In this document: piece by piece, positions 1 through 15,984 of the stretch
How the letters are laid out: every line of letters starts with the position of its first letter
Numbering within the stretch: the first letter of the stretch is position 1
NCBI GenBank assembly: GCA_040143965.1
Contig: JASJQH010007040.1
Span: 1 to 23,511 of the forward strand
Direction: 5' to 3'
Origin: Basidiobolus ranarum
Lineage: Eukaryota; Basidiobolomycota; Basidiobolomycetes; Basidiobolales
Length of the DNA: 23,511 nucleotides
Program-made: the position numbers and the translations under genes
Notes under the pieces: generated by a model
What the model was told of the DNA's origin: nothing
Databases searched by the model: none
Seen by the model: the letters and a program-made list of their open reading frames with translations, nothing else

Positions 1-29
1 CTTTCACTAATATCAACACATCAACCTAT

Positions 30-3205
<3,176 letters not shown>

Positions 3206-4514
3206 TGCAGTAGTATGTGGGAGAATTTTTGCATTCATTTACATAGCTTAACTTTTGTTACATTAGGTAATGCACCAACTGATTTTGTTTTAGTTTCATT
3301 GTAATTGTACCTGTCTTTGATATCTGTTTACTTTTCACTTATTAACTCATCAAACCCACCCCACCCCCATTTACTCGGAATTCTCATGATAAGCATAGGC
3401 AATCGTCGTTTCAAGATTTCACACTAACTGGGATAAGATAAATAGTAATAAACTCCTTAATATTATATAATCATTATTCTTCTAGTGTTCGAGAAATATA
3501 TATACAAATACTTGAAAGACTACAGAATTGTTTATAGAAAAAAACTGGTTTCATTAAATACATGCCTATATATATGTGTCTTATTTCAGCAGTATATGCA
3601 TGCATTTATGGATGTTTCAGTTTTAGTATTTCTTGTGATTATCACTTGAATGCAGCAATCAAAGTAGTGTCATTGTATTTGATCTGAATTGATACAACGA
3701 ATCTCCAACCACTGAAAGACATGTGTAGTAATTTATGTGGGTAGATGGTTTATCTTGTTTAATGTATTCCAGGATATCCTTAGGGTTAGGTGAATATTAA
3801 TTCGAAATTAGCCAGTCATTTGATTTGGATAATGTTTTACTATGTATTCCTATTCAGCCAAAGTTAACCAAATCCTGAATAACCATTGACAGATATCTAT
3901 CCTATTTGATTTCCGAATATAGTAAGGACCAGGATTAGAATCGATGATCAGGTGAGATTTAATATGGATTGTTTTCGTCATTCTACTCAGAATCTATGAT
4001 TCCAATAGTTGAATAGCGAATCACTATCACCATCAAATACTGTTTATGTTGCCAGATTTCTTCATGTGAACGGGGGATTTTATTGTTGCTGGGTATGGCT
4101 AGTATTGATTCTAGTATATGCATACACACATCCATTCATATATATATACTTGCCAATCTTAGTATCATTATATGTTACATGTTCAGATATGGGTTCTATT
4201 AATATCCATCCGATGGTTCTCCCGTGATCCCACCCCATGCACGGGCAAGTTGTGTTAAAGCGATTCTTAAAGCAACCAAGTACTATTCATGATATGTGAT
4301 ATAATAGGGGAAATGGGATGTTCTTGATTTGGAAGCTAGTTGCACCATGAAGAATTTCCATCAACTCTAGACGTTGTCCTAGAATGGGGTAGTAAGAAAA
4401 TGTTGGCGATGAATTGGATGACAAAAGACTGGAATGAGTGACGCCCATAAATCAATACATGAATCCAAGGAATTCCCCTGACTAACACACTGGAAGGGTG
4501 ATGCTAGTTGCCTC
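3206..4514. other. AT-rich convergent spacer, no gene seen
   Basis: This lies between the 3' ends of IRE1 and EFR3, so it should hold both 3' UTRs and terminators. It is AT-rich with short TA runs (near 3497 and 4138). The longest open frame (near 4009-4227) has no ATG at its start and is full of Ile, Tyr and Leu as expected from AT-rich non-coding DNA. I see no RNA gene, repeat array or transposon in it. Confidence 0.7.
3447..3452 (+). terminator. Candidate poly(A) signal for IRE1
   Basis: AATAAA on the + strand, 242 bases after the IRE1 stop, in AT-rich sequence. Single hexamers are weak evidence in AT-rich DNA. Confidence 0.3.
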
Positions 4515-7264
4515 TCATGTCGCAACTGAGGATGTCGGTGCAGTCAGGTATGGGGTTTCAACCAGTGAAGTGACACTGACTAGAGAATGAGCGGAAATAC
4601 TGCTCAATAGGTTGGTGATGTCGGTTCTGGATCCCTTGGACTTCTTGACCGTAGTAAATGAGCCTGTTAGTAGATCTGAAGAATCGCTGTCATCTTCGCA
4701 AACAGAGTTACTGTTATTCACTTTCAAAGCGTCTTTAAATTGCTCTACTTGTGGGGATTTTCTCTGACTTGATAGCTTTACGTCCGATGTTTTGATGATG
4801 GGTATGGAAAGTTTGGACTGCTTGGCATTGGAGGTGAGCCTAGACTTGAGTGATACCATATAATTTAAATCAAGTAGATTGGGTGAGTTGGTCTTACAGA
4901 GCATATCTAAGCGTTCATTGATATCTGGGAAATGTTGCTGGAGCTTAGCTTCCCGCTTTAAGATCTCTCGGACTTTCTTTGCTGATACATACTGGGTTTG
5001 AGAAGACTTGATATCCGAAGGATTCTCTTCTGCTATCCATGATCCACTCTTCTCTCTAGTTTGAATTGAATGCCTGGCATATTCGGACAATTTGTCCATC
5101 TTCAACACATCCCCAGCATGAAGCAGATACTGTGATAGGAATTGATCTACTACGACCGGATCCTTTCCGGATCGATGAAGATGGAATAAGATGGGTAATG
5201 CTCGAATCAACTCGTCAGTTAATTCACGATCGATCAATTTTCGGAAAATCAAGAAAATATTGTTGTAATCAGACATGGCGAGTTTCTCTCGTTCACCATA
5301 GGCGAGTAGTCTCTTGTGTAGAGCTGACCTAAAGTTTAGATTGGATACTTGATCCGCTTGACTAGTGGATATGTTACGTGCATGGGCGTGAGGGATATGG
5401 CGTTGACTAGGTGTCAGTACTTTGAAGAGAAATCGAGTGTATTCGTAACGCACTGTGGAGTTTTCATTGGTGAGAAAAGATAGTGTTGGTGTGATGATAG
5501 GCAGGGGTACTTCGTTCTTGGAGTCGTCGCTGCCCTCTACTAAAGCTCTCATGCATTTGAGTAAGTCGAGCTCGAAAGGAAGGGCTGATGTTGCTGTCTT
5601 GCTCTCAGCCGAATGTAATTTGTTAATAATGAATGCCAAAATATCGTTAATCTGCTCCAAATAGTACAAGTGGGTTCCTAAACTACCTGTTAATAAATTG
5701 GATGTTAGTCCTTGAATCATAGTCTTTACAAGAGCTATTAAAGTAATTACTGATTGCTGATATTAACCCACGTTTAAGTTCTACTTCTAACGAAGAAAAC
5801 TCTATTGTCATGGCAGTTGTTTCACTGTTTTGATAAATTGCTTGAAGTTGCCCAACCATGGAACTTACATATTCCAGAACTGAGATGCCAACGCAAGCGG
5901 AAGAACCCAGTCCCTTTTCAATCACTTTTACCAACGTAACCTGCTTACGAGTGACTTTACCCACCGGGCAATCATTCAGTAATCTCAATACTTCATTTAC
6001 GATAATGTGTTGATACGACGGCTGGATAAACATGATAAAGGTTAGGCCTCCTCGACTTCCGTATTAATATTAATATTAATCTTAATTACCGCCACTGCCG
6101 ACATCATAAATGAAGCTAAATCAACAGAATATCGGGAGTTTTCGTACAGTTGATGCTTTTCTATATAACTAAGGTGGAGATTATGATTAAATATATTTAC
6201 TCAATAGTCATAAGTATATCCATGGTCTTACCTAAATACCGAATCCACTACCAGGAATATATTCAATGGCGCACTACTCTCTAATAACTGTTGCAGGCAC
6301 TTCAAGGCAATTAAGTTGATCTGGCTTGACTCGAGATACTTCTCACTTGAATCAGAGGTCTTGAACGACTCCCAGTTTACATCTTCTCCAGGGCTGAGAA
6401 AAAGAGCCATTTAGTTGGACGCTTGCGAATATATTTGGACACCAATTAAACTTACTTGGGTTGTTGAGCACCGGGATGCGAAACGTTACTTAGAATCCCA
6501 TGGGCCAGTTTAGTGTAGTAAGCTTTAGAATGGGTTATTTTCATAAGCGGGGAAATTAGCATAGAGTAGATCCCATATAATCCTAATAATCGGTGGCTAC
6601 ATTTTGGTTAACCTAGGCCTCAACATGCAACATCGGAGCTCAAGGAGCACTTACTTTGAATTTAATTTAGTCTTTTCATCATCAAGATAGCAGGCCATTT
6701 CACAGAATTTAGTAACTAAACAATCCATATGAATGGTCAAGTCCTCGTCCACCCCGACTGTCGTCGCATCAAAATGGAGACAAAAATCATGGAACTGTAG
6801 TTTCAAAGAAAAGCATTCTCAGGTAAATAACAGGAAAGACAGTGAATATATGAATTGGGTGTACCATAGCTCCAGCGTACCAACTAACTTCGTCTTCAAG
6901 GACACACTTTTCGGTGACCTTGATGGTACTCTTAGCAAACAGGTTCAAGTCCTTTTCGCATTCCCTCGTTAACTGTTGAAATATTTTAAGTGCGATTGTA
7001 ACATCACTATCGAAGTAAACTTGTTAATACGATATGGTGCACTAGAGTGGCTAACGTGCAAACTTACCTCCATCTTCTCTTGGATAAATCCCTCAGTAGA
7101 CACTTTTCGAGGTAAGCAGAGACTTTGAGAAGTTTCACGGGTCTTGAAGACGCATAGTAAGACAGGTAAGCGAGTTCACTCTGTTTAGGCCCTTCCTCGT
7201 GGCCAGTTGGGTAACAATTATTGACTAGTTTAATATGATTTTTGCTGGGGATGCAAGAACACAT
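4515..7264 (-). CDS. EFR3: EFR3: plasma-membrane anchor of the PI 4-kinase (Stt4/PI4KA) complex
   Basis: Peripheral plasma-membrane protein that, through Ypp1/TTC7, holds PI4-kinase type III alpha at the membrane for PI4P synthesis. I model 8 exons: 7264-7068, 7006-6865, 6794-6655, 6596-6456, 6393-6232, 6168-6090, 6021-5751, 5686-4515, giving 767 aa, close to other fungal Efr3 proteins. Seen in the sequence: the N-terminal block IKLVNNCYP, then SELAYLSYYASSRPVKLLKV and YLEKCLLRDL, then DLNLFAKSTIKV, YQHIIVNEVLRLL and LGTHLYYLEQINDI, all typical of the helical ARM/HEAT-like EFR3 rod. The C-terminal third (after about residue 560) is Ser/Lys-rich and looks disordered. The start is the first ATG in frame and gives M-C-S-C; the open frame continues upstream only with non-ATG codons. 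The last intron (5750-5687) replaces a tempting read-through, because removing it restores AISSLGTHLYY. Neighbours give no functional link. Confidence 0.92.
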
Positions 7265-8431
7265 TGAAGTGCGTTGTCTTGAGAGAAACAAAGACTGAGG
7301 TAACTGGACTACTCTATACGCTTGGCACGCTAGCTAACGAGGAAAGAGGCTCTATGGAAATGGTTTATGAGAGGTAATTATTCAAGAAAGCCTGATATGG
7401 TAACTGGCTTCACTCCAGTAGCTAGTAGAGATATAACTGGAAATAAGCAAGAATGGGCAGAGGAGTCCCAATAAGTAATAACTAATAAATATAGCTCTGA
7501 GATAACTGGGCGAGCGAACAATGATGGATTCCGAGAAACACGATTTGTAGAGATTGGTAGTGATTTGGTAGAATATACAACCCCCTCGTCATAATACGGG
7601 GAAATCGAAATATAACAATCGAGGTTTATTTTTAACTTGTGTGACAAACCCGACCACCTCCACCAATCAACCTGAAACCAATCTCAAATGACGATCAAGT
7701 AAAATGAATTGATATTAGGCAATGCAGCAGCCACTATTGGTTTCCACCCTCCAGCGTCATATTATCTATGTATTTCAATGCGATTGTTGGCAAAACCTAA
7801 ACATCACCGCCTGAAACGAATCAAGGCAATAATTAGGACTAGAGATGTCGCCAATTGACACGAAGATTCCCTTTAGGGGAACAATGTAGTGCTATTGAGT
7901 CCATCACCATCCTGCCTCCGACTGCGGATGCGGATGCTGCGACAGACATGATAAGTACTCCCAATTCTAGATGTTTGTATAGCCCCCTCCGCTCACGGCC
8001 AAGCCCAAGCCCTAAAATCACTAATTACGTCCTTATTCTGTAATGAGATCGCTTGCACCTTATACACAAGCTACGCTGATAGGCTGCTTCTCGACAGCTG
8101 TGGGGTAGCAACCATGGGGAGGCATATGTGACATCTCTAGTAATAGAACTGCATTGGTGAAGACTGCCCCCAGTCTAACCTGAGCAGGACCCCACATGCG
8201 TATTTTGGCTAGTGTTAGAATGGCGTGATTTAGATTGGAAGCACTCTGATGCTTTTGCTGCAACAGCCCAAGTGGCTAAGTGGGCTTTATTTCTTTTGTT
8301 TCAATTAGCGATTTCATGTTAACAAAATATGAATATCGAATGGTTATTCTGAACTGGGCGTATGCTAACTACTATGTTTGTATTAGTCGAGGTATTAGAT
8401 GTTTCTACAACGTCATTGTTTGCCCACTGGC
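7265..8431. other. Spacer: EFR3 promoter and PCYOX 3' UTR
   Basis: EFR3 and the flavoprotein gene are tandem on the - strand, so this stretch should hold the EFR3 promoter (right of 7264) and the 3' UTR of the flavoprotein gene (left of 8432). Open frames here of 60-89 codons start with non-ATG codons or overlap each other on both strands and resemble nothing I know. No RNA gene or mobile element was recognised. Confidence 0.6.
8286..8291 (-). terminator. Candidate poly(A) signal for the PCYOX-like gene
   Basis: AATAAA when read on the - strand, about 141 bases after the stop codon at 8432, a normal distance for a fungal 3' UTR. Confidence 0.4.
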
Positions 8432-9841
8432 CTACTGCTTAGCGGGGTGTGATCCCCTGATTCGTCTCGCAATTAAGCGAGCAATGTTTTTGGCAGATAT
8501 AGTCTCAGTCTCCATGGTGGATATGAATGGCTCCATTGTGTTTAGATAGTACAGTCCTGATGACAGTTCCACTGGGAATTTCTGTTGAACATCTCTGGTA
8601 GACATCCTTGGATATGCATTCCATACAACCTTAACGTTGGTCTCTCTCTTTTCACTGAAGATGCGTGATATCGTGGATTGATCGAGCTTTCCTGTCGAGT
8701 GCAAATGGTACATATAAATCCCCTTCTTGGGCTGGTAATTTGCTATCTTATACAGACTGTTGAATGGCGTCTTCTTCCCCTCGTTAATTGTAGTGTATAT
8801 ATTGCTAGGCAAAGAAGCCTCTGTAACATTGAAATAAGAGGGATTTAATTGACCAGTCACGTGTGTCACTTGAACCTGCGAGTATTCCACAGATGGGTAC
8901 CGGATCCTGGGCAAGAAGAACAACTTTGCTGATTGAAAAGGAGTGGCTACAACTAGACTATCGAAGGTATCGATCCTACCGTTCGCAGATAGAACAACAT
9001 ATTTTCCGTGCAAATTAAAGATCGCCTTAACTCGATGATTGAGAAGGACCTTGGCTTTCGAACGAGTGGCTAGCTCTTTGACAAGAGCGGAGTTCCCAGA
9101 GGTAACGGAGTGAGTATCACATACTCCTGTAGTGGGTATGGCGGCAATACAGGCCGCAAGAGCATGTATCTCAGTAATGCCGCGGGCATAGTTGGCCCGG
9201 GTAGAAAAGTCAAGATATTCCCTGACGAAAGTTTTATTCAAACCTTGACTTACGAAATACTCGTAACCAGATACTTTCAGTAAATTATCAAGTTGCAGAG
9301 ACTTGAATAGACCATCCACTGAGGTCCAAATGCGATTTGAATCGTAAATCTTCAAGAATTTTACCAGCATTCTTTCAATGATGCCTTGAAGTTTCACAAA
9401 ATTCTCTGGTCCATATCTAGTAAATGGGGATTCCTTCCAAATAAATCCCTTTCCGTTCCACAGATTGGTGACGGAGTCGCTAAAGTACTCTCCATGGTCC
9501 TCTTGAATTGGCAGAGAAAATCTCTTGGTCAAATTCATCATGTTATAGTTACAACTTACAAATAAAGAAGCACCCATGTTCAGAGGAATACCAGGAAGAC
9601 CCGGTCTGGTGAATGTTGGGCTAAAGACTCTACCGCCTACACGATCTTCGGCCTCGAACATGGTGATATCCACTTTAACATCTTGCTGTTGGAATAGTTC
9701 ATTCAAGAAATAGGCAGTAGAAGCACCACCGATGCCAGCACCAATGATACCTACTTTCTTGGTCACTTTAGGATGTTTCGCAGAAACCCATGACCCAGTG
9801 AAGATACAACCGAGTAAAAAATAAGAAATGTCAAAGCGCAT
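8432..9841 (-). CDS. Prenylcysteine oxidase/lyase-like FAD flavoprotein
   Basis: Likely a PCYOX1-type thioether oxidase, which uses FAD and O2 to split farnesyl- or geranylgeranyl-cysteine into cysteine, prenyl aldehyde and H2O2 during breakdown of prenylated proteins. 469 aa, one exon. The first ATG gives a signal peptide (residues 1 to about 21, ending WVSA), pointing to the secretory pathway or vacuole/lysosome. A Rossmann dinucleotide motif GIIGAGIGGASTAYFL begins near residue 31, followed by the second FAD-strand motif FEAEDRVGGRV. The middle has a family-like block of the form N-Y-x(6)-IHALAACIAA, and the C-terminus has GLYYLNTMEPFISTMETETISAKNIARL, resembling the PCYOX end that closes the FAD site. 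N-glycosylation sequons (NLT, NKT, NVT) suit a lumenal protein. Human PCYOX1 is about 505 aa, so the length fits. It is the only complete gene here without introns. Substrate is inferred from family; another amine-oxidase-fold enzyme is possible but less likely. Confidence 0.88.
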   Translation of the reverse strand: MRFDISYFLLGCIFTGSWVSAKHPKVTKKVGIIGAGIGGASTAYFLNELFQQQDVKVDITMFEAEDRVGGRVFSPTFTRPGLPGIPLNMGASLFVSCNYNMMNLTKRFSLPIQEDHGEYFSDSVTNLWNGKGFIWKESPFTRYGPENFVKLQGIIERMLVKFLKIYDSNRIWTSVDGLFKSLQLDNLLKVSGYEYFVSQGLNKTFVREYLDFSTRANYARGITEIHALAACIAAIPTTGVCDTHSVTSGNSALVKELATRSKAKVLLNHRVKAIFNLHGKYVVLSANGRIDTFDSLVVATPFQSAKLFFLPRIRYPSVEYSQVQVTHVTGQLNPSYFNVTEASLPSNIYTTINEGKKTPFNSLYKIANYQPKKGIYMYHLHSTGKLDQSTISRIFSEKRETNVKVVWNAYPRMSTRDVQQKFPVELSSGLYYLNTMEPFISTMETETISAKNIARLIARRIRGSHPAKQ

Positions 9842-9899
9842 TATCTTCAAAAAGAGAACGTAAGGGGGTTAGTGTTCATTCGACCTGCAGACATGTTCC

Positions 9900-9907
9900 T
9901 ATTTATA
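9900..9907 (-). promoter_or_regulatory. TATA box of the PCYOX-like gene
   Basis: TATAAATA on the - strand, 58 bases upstream of the ATG at 9841. This would put transcription start a few tens of bases before the start codon, giving a short 5' UTR. It matches the consensus well and sits where it should. Confidence 0.55.
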
Positions 9908-12900
9908 TTCAGCCAGATATGGATTTGCCTTTGAAACACTCGTGTGTAGAGTGGAATGATGTCGAGTCCAAGAATGCTAATGAGGTTGAGGAACCACTAT
10001 CGAGTATTCACTGGGTAACATGGCACCATGTATCATACTCGATCCCGACAAGCTAAAATCAGCATATTTGAATGCATCCTAGCATCAAGAGCTGAGAGAG
10101 GTGTGGCAGAAGCTGGCATGGATCACTGGGATTTACAAAGAGATATGTACATGAGATTAAGGGTATTAGTATTTCCACAATCCTCACTTTCTCTTAACCA
10201 ATTCAAGGAATCCATTCCTCGAGAGCTGAATGGATGGGCCTTCCTCATGCATCGCAATTTATGTGCCAGTTCGGAGTTGGCCAAAATCAAAGATTGGAAT
10301 CATCCACGGAGTGCTAGATCTTTGTTGTATTGCTAATTACTGAAGATTCTGAGATTTTCTCTATGCGAAGTAATTGACTCTATCCACATAACAAGATAGC
10401 CTTTCTCTAGATTCATTTGGCACCATTAAGTAACGAACATTTTCTTAGTAGAGCTAGTCTTGCTTTTGATTGGATGAACCAATTCCTTTATTCTTGAATC
10501 TGGTGATTTATTTATTATCGGAAAATACCGAATTGTTGATGCTAGTATATCTGCGTTTGGGGTAGTGTGGATTGATCTCCTCATAATATACTACAGGCAT
10601 CCATTACTTGATGAGTGTTTCAATTCAAGCTGTATATTTCAACTATTGTGACATCTCTAGCTACGTGTGACAGATATTTCACAAGTTAGCGTTGAGAAAT
10701 GGTCCAGACCTGTAATTGGTAATGCAATTCAAGTGGGCTCCAATCAGGCCTCTCTCCGGAACCGTCTAGTAATTATCAGAGCCAGTCCCAACCGGAGATT
10801 CGTTAAATCTAATCTACCTGGTCGTAAAGTGGCTTAGCATCATGGTTGTCTTTCCTTACCAATTTGCTCAGCAGAAAGTGTGACAAGTAGTATTTGTCAG
10901 TTCTATGTACACTTGTTGAAGCCAATCAGCATGCAACATTGCCGAGGAAGAGTAAAGTGGAAGAATATCTTCAACGCTCTACAGCACTGGTCCTACTTCT
11001 TACTCGACAAATACTGGATTCTCGGGGCCATATTAGAAATGCGCGGTAAACACTTGATCTGAAATATTCTACTCATTAGGCAGGTAGGATAGTTTTACAT
11101 TCATTATCACCATGAACAAATACTGTTCCTAACCTATTCTCGTATATTAGTTGGTCCAAGGTGGTACCATTGAATCCGATTAGATACTAGATAGCTGACA
11201 TCCGAGCACAGAGGAACCCTCCCAAGTATCTCATCGTTGTAGGCACTGAATGGTGTGTCTAGATGCTCTTGGCTGCAACAAGTAGAAGAGTTCGCTTTCT
11301 TTGCGAAGCTGAGCGTTTATTTCCATAGAATAGTGTTCTTTCCTACACAGGACACTCATATGATCCGAGCGTCAGTTCAATCCCACTCCTATTACTCCAA
11401 CAAATGTCTCCCTGCGTATTTGGCAGCTAATAGTGTCAGTCACTCGAAACATAATCTACTTTCATTACTGAACACTTTCAGATCTCAATACCGCCCTGAA
11501 AACATGTACCTATGATGAGATTGCGTCTGTTTGTCAGGGGGTAGAGCTTAAAGTCACCCTGCTACGACCTACTCTTCAATCACTCCTATTGAGTTCAAGA
11601 ATACGGTATTTCTTTACCCACGTGCTTATCATTGTTAGCGTTCGACACCCTTAGGGCAAGTTCCTGCCTTGTTTGATACAGAAACCTGATTATTATGCGA
11701 ATTGAATTCGGTTTCATGTTAAATTTGCATGGAAGGTCTGTTCAATACTGGGAGTAGAGTGCTAAGAAGATCGGTTTTTGATGGGGTCGTGAAAAACTCA
11801 GTTGGAAGGCCATTGGTGGCTGGTGGATATAGGTGCGTTCTGCCTGATTGCTGTAATTCAATCTATGCAAATATGCCAAACAAATTTGATTTGAACTGGT
11901 GTGATGTAATATCTCTGCAATTTAAGACCATTCATGCTAGGTCCATTATGCATTGGGATCGTGTTACAAAATGTGACTGTCACCGTTTGTCTTAGTTCAC
12001 GTCAACTCTTTGATTATTCATATCGGTGTTTAACTATCTCTAAACTACACCTGGTTGTCGCATCAACAGTCACCTAACTTGTAGCCAACTCTACTGCTGG
12101 AGGAAGGGCCTGCAATATGGAGAGGAATCCTCCTTTCTGTGCCTGTGAGCGTGGCTAATCCACCCAAAATCTTACAGCCCAGCGGCTGCAGAAAATCCCG
12201 AGTCGGAAATAAAGAAGGATTGGACTGTCTTGAACGCATCTTACCAGCGCCCACCCCCATAATCCCAGTATCTAGGTATAGTCCATCCTAATATTCCCTG
12301 GGCGGGCTCATCTTGGCTCCACTGAATGCCAATAGTTAATATCCCCCCATTTTGTTTGGAAAGAATCGCCATCTAGGTGATCCAGAGTGAGCTGCGAAGG
12401 TTCATCCATCTAAGACACTGCCTGTGCTTTTTTCATAATAGTGGTTCATATATTGTGTCATTGTAACCATCACCAGGAACACTTCACACCTAACCTTACA
12501 TACTGGGGACTCCACCCACAGCACTGGACGGCAACTTCACTCGGGTTCAGCCATAGTTTCTGTTGATGTGTCTCTTGGAGCTGCTCCATACGCAAATATA
12601 CCAACACTCATCATCCTTGTAGACTCGTCCAATGAGCCGGCCCTTCCACTAAGCCAATACTGGACTAGGATTCGATATATCAATCACCTTCGTGCATGCA
12701 ACGCCCACTACATGCTATGCTACTAATCCCGATCCTCAGTCAATTACTTCATAATCGTGATTAAGTAAGCACCTCAGAACAATGGGAATCCCTCCATTGA
12801 ACATTCCAAACATGCCTACATGCTAGGCGGATTTCACCAGATACGTGTATTTGCTTCTCTGCCATCTTACTTGTCGGGATATTGATCGTCCCTCGTTCTG

Positions 12901-13379
12901 ATACTTTAGTGAAGGCCATTTCGAATCATGCAGTAGCAGTTATGGATGAAACAGAACTAGGTTTCATCTCATTTGTGATCATTTCGAATTTGGGGTCTTT
13001 ATGAAAGTTGGTAAATCATCTGAAAAGAGGATTCCATCGAATCACCTTTACAATAAGCGGGTGAAAAAGTACAATCGGTCATCGGGATGTGGGCTAACAA
13101 TGAATTAGGGGATTCCTACAATACCCATAATAATCTCACAAAAATATATAGCGTTCAATGTGACTTGAGTTATCTTGTGGTTATTCCTCTATCTAGATTA
13201 CTCCTTGCCTTCTGCCTGAAGAGACTAGGAAACAAAAGGAGTGAACCAAAGTGAAAAGAATATCGTTTCTCCATATATTTTTCTATACTATTCTACCTCT
13301 CACAAAAGAAATTCCTTTTCAAACCAGTATACGCGAGTGGTGTTTGGAACAATAGAGGCCAATCGCCCATACTTTACTT

Positions 13380-13560
13380 GCTACTCTACATTTCATCTGT
13401 ATTCAGTGTCTATTACATCCTACTTGCTTCTTCTTCTAAACACCCCTTCAAGTCCACTTATTATTTCAAGTGTATTTGCATTTCCTTCTTGATTTTGTCC
13501 TTAATCTATAAGTGAGTGTAAGCTTCCACCTATACGTACATTGTGAAGCTTTTCCTTGAA
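13380..13560 (+). promoter_or_regulatory. Pyrimidine-rich leader/promoter of PKA
   Basis: The bases before the PKA start are strongly C/T-biased (for example CTTGCTTCTTCTTCT near 13420-13435 and several TTCC runs to 13556). Pyrimidine tracts just upstream of the start are common around transcription starts in fungi. No TATA box was seen close to the ATG. A GTAAG at about 13518 followed by an AG near 13548 is too close to be an intron of the size used elsewhere in this window. Confidence 0.35.
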
Positions 13561-13561
13561 A

Positions 13562-15014
<1,453 letters not shown>

Positions 15015-15285
15015 ATTTGATTTAAATAATTCTGAGCATCCAATCCATTTAATTCATTGTTTATCTTTTACAATAATTCGCTTCTCCACCTCACCTATTG
15101 TTGTATTTGAACATGTCATGGAAAATCGAAACCTTCGACGATCTATCATCTTTTTACACCAATCTATCAAACACAACCTCACTAGGCTTTACATCCTCGT
15201 TGAAGCGCTATTTGCATCACCTCTCTTGTTCCCTTCTTTCCTCTTCACACCGCTATTATATTCAATCGAGTCTATGTTCAATTGT

Positions 15286-15291
15286 AATAAA
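15286..15291 (+). terminator. Candidate poly(A) signal for PKA
   Basis: AATAAA, 271 bases after the PKA stop. A second AATAAA lies at 15502-15507. Either could serve; no transcript end is known. Confidence 0.35.
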
Positions 15292-15750
15292 TAATCACCT
15301 TCGCTTCTTGATGAAGTACTTAGACCTCAAACAACTGACAGGATTGAATGTCTGCTCTTTTAAAATTCCAGAGAACTTGACTCTTTGTTCGGAGTGGCGT
15401 GTATTTGATATGAGGCGGACTTGGAACTGAGCTCGTAAAGATGCCAGCAACAACGGGCTGATCGTAGAAGTCGTTCAAACCAACCGTGTGAGAGAGAAAT
15501 CAATAAATGGATGGATGAAAGTCATCTGAATTACTCGTATATTTGGAAGGAATCAAGAGCTAGTCTCATCCACATAAAACCCTTGGTATATCTGGGCTGT
15601 TTGAAAGAAGTATTAGGTTGTGGATATAAGGTGGGATTCCATTCTACAGCTGGACTATCTCCTGGTCAGTGTGGTAACTTTCACTCACATGTCTTTAGTT
15701 CATTTAATGCTTACCACTCCTCAAATTCAACTATCTCGGATTCACCCAAT

Positions 15751-15756
15751 TTTATT
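15751..15756 (-). terminator. Candidate poly(A) signal for chitin synthase
   Basis: AATAAA on the - strand, about 413 bases past the modelled stop at 16169 and about 229 bases past the stop at 15985 of the possible extra tail. The second distance is the more usual one. Confidence 0.3.
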
Positions 15757-15984
15757 AATATGTTTCGTCCCATATGTGATCAAAGGGCAATGAGGTGAAC
15801 GAGGGGACGGCGGTCACAACTATATAGTGGAGGGTATGGATATGCCGTGGATTATTAACAAAACCGGATCTTATTAATGTGTGTAAGTATCTCCATTACC
15901 TCAAATAAAAGGATGGAGAAGAAAACTAATAAACTATACGATATATTTCACCATCCATACTCTATTGAAAAATTATGAATCAAT

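Larger units (their letters stand above)
9842..13561. other. 3.7 kb divergent spacer without a recognisable gene
   Basis: Upstream of both the PCYOX-like gene (-) and PKA (+), so it should contain both promoters. Two open frames start with ATG: 10028-10336 (102 aa, basic and Ser/Leu-rich) and 11729-11995 (88 aa, Cys-rich towards the middle). Neither shows a known motif or a clear splice partner, and frames of this size are expected by chance across 3.7 kb. I searched for tRNA T-loops, snRNA and 5S-like sequence, terminal repeats and transposase or reverse-transcriptase motifs and saw none. A decayed repeat or a non-coding RNA cannot be excluded. Confidence 0.6.

Noticed and set aside
5687-5750. 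Continuous frame through MIQGLTSNLLTG at the start of the last EFR3 exon.
   Set aside because: The stretch fits an intron with a GGACTAACATCC branch site and CAG end; removing it restores AISSLGTHLYYLEQ, the pattern expected in EFR3.
5800-5868. GTAAGT inside EFR3 exon 7 that could start an in-frame intron of 69 bases.
   Set aside because: The enclosed VSSMVGQLQAIYQNSE fits the helical repeat there, and removing it is not required for the frame. Alternative splicing remains possible.
10018-10031. Short hairpin ACATGG-CA-CCATGT.
   Set aside because: Six-base stem with a two-base loop and no extension; too short to mean anything alone.
7839-10660. GACATCTCTAG at 7839-7849 (inverted), 8130-8140 and 10650-10660, the last two sharing TGTGACATCTCTAG.
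   Set aside because: A 14-base pair match plus an 11-base match is about what chance gives in a 23.5 kb AT-biased sequence, and the flanks do not align.
9842-13561. tRNA, 5S, snRNA, transposon or virus-like element in the long spacer.
   Set aside because: No T-loop with matching stems, no terminal repeats, and no transposase, integrase or reverse-transcriptase motifs seen in any frame.
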